Made by a program: the position numbers and the translations under genes. From Anaerolineae bacterium (GTDB taxonomy: Bacteria > Chloroflexota > Anaerolineae > UBA4142), in contig JAOACU010000179.1 of the NCBI GenBank assembly GCA_026417715.1, forward strand, positions 1-6,136: a stretch of 6,136 nt of DNA. Reading direction: 5' to 3'. Every line of letters starts with the position of its first letter. Within the stretch, counting starts at the first letter, position 1. The notes beneath the pieces were generated by a model. That model did no database searches and had not been told where the DNA came from. It saw only the letters and a list, made by a program, of their open reading frames with translations. This document shows, in pieces, positions 6,110-6,136 of this stretch.

Positions 6110-6136
6110 AAATTGACCTAGCCGCGTGCTCTATGG

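Larger units (their letters stand above)
5731..6136. other. Non-coding stretch: rho leader, promoter and right-end hairpins
   Basis: These 406 bases hold no recognised gene. From left to right they contain the rho leader with its hairpin, the rho promoter, a hairpin-forming segment at 5981-6009, and the long inverted repeat at 6060-6109. Open frames here (for example minus 5947-5723 and plus 5882-6121) overlap the promoter or repeats, lack ribosome binding sites and show no family features. At the extreme right, a minus-strand TAG (6120-6118) could be the stop of a gene lying beyond the window; too little is visible to call it. Confidence 0.6.

Noticed and set aside
5882..6121. Plus-strand 79-residue frame at the right end
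   Set aside because: It runs through the rho promoter and the long inverted repeat, has no ribosome binding site and no family features.

Overview
The window looks like an ordinary chromosomal segment of a moderately GC-rich bacterium. Protein style suggests Chloroflexota, perhaps an Anaerolineae-like lineage: a 421-residue Rho with a short SAP-like N-terminus, a LysM/M23 protein with a signal anchor, and an OsmC gene beside a small dicluster ferredoxin. This placement is an inference from remembered family style, not a search. No mobile element, tRNA, rRNA or CRISPR array was seen. All five complete genes and the one partial gene have intact key motifs.

Left block, plus strand (1-527): the 3' end of an OsmC/Ohr-family gene, cut by the window edge, is followed 3 nt later by a 66-residue ferredoxin-like protein with eight cysteines. 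A good intrinsic terminator (477-527) closes this unit.

Second block, plus strand (538-2600): an OmpR/PhoB-type response regulator and a BaeS/CreC-like membrane histidine kinase share a 4-nt overlap and form a two-component operon. Its stimulus is unknown. It ends at a near-perfect hairpin (about 2612-2649) that can terminate transcription from both sides.

Third block, minus strand (5940 down to 2613): a complete transcription unit can be read. It starts at a strong sigma70-type promoter (TTGACT, 17-nt spacer, TATAAT, with TG extension). A leader of about 175 nt with a hairpin follows, then rho (GTG start), a LysM-M23 endopeptidase-like cell-wall protein 23 nt downstream, a cysteine-rich V4R-like protein 22 nt further on, and the shared terminator. 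The promoter spacer carries a 12-bp inverted repeat that could be an operator.

Right end (5941-6136): no convincing gene. It holds a weak hairpin and a long imperfect inverted repeat (6060-6109), perhaps the terminator of a gene beyond the window.

No clearly new system is evident. The points most worth checking are the rho/M23/V4R operon, the regulatory features of its promoter and leader, the poorly characterised V4R-like protein, and the OsmC-ferredoxin pair.
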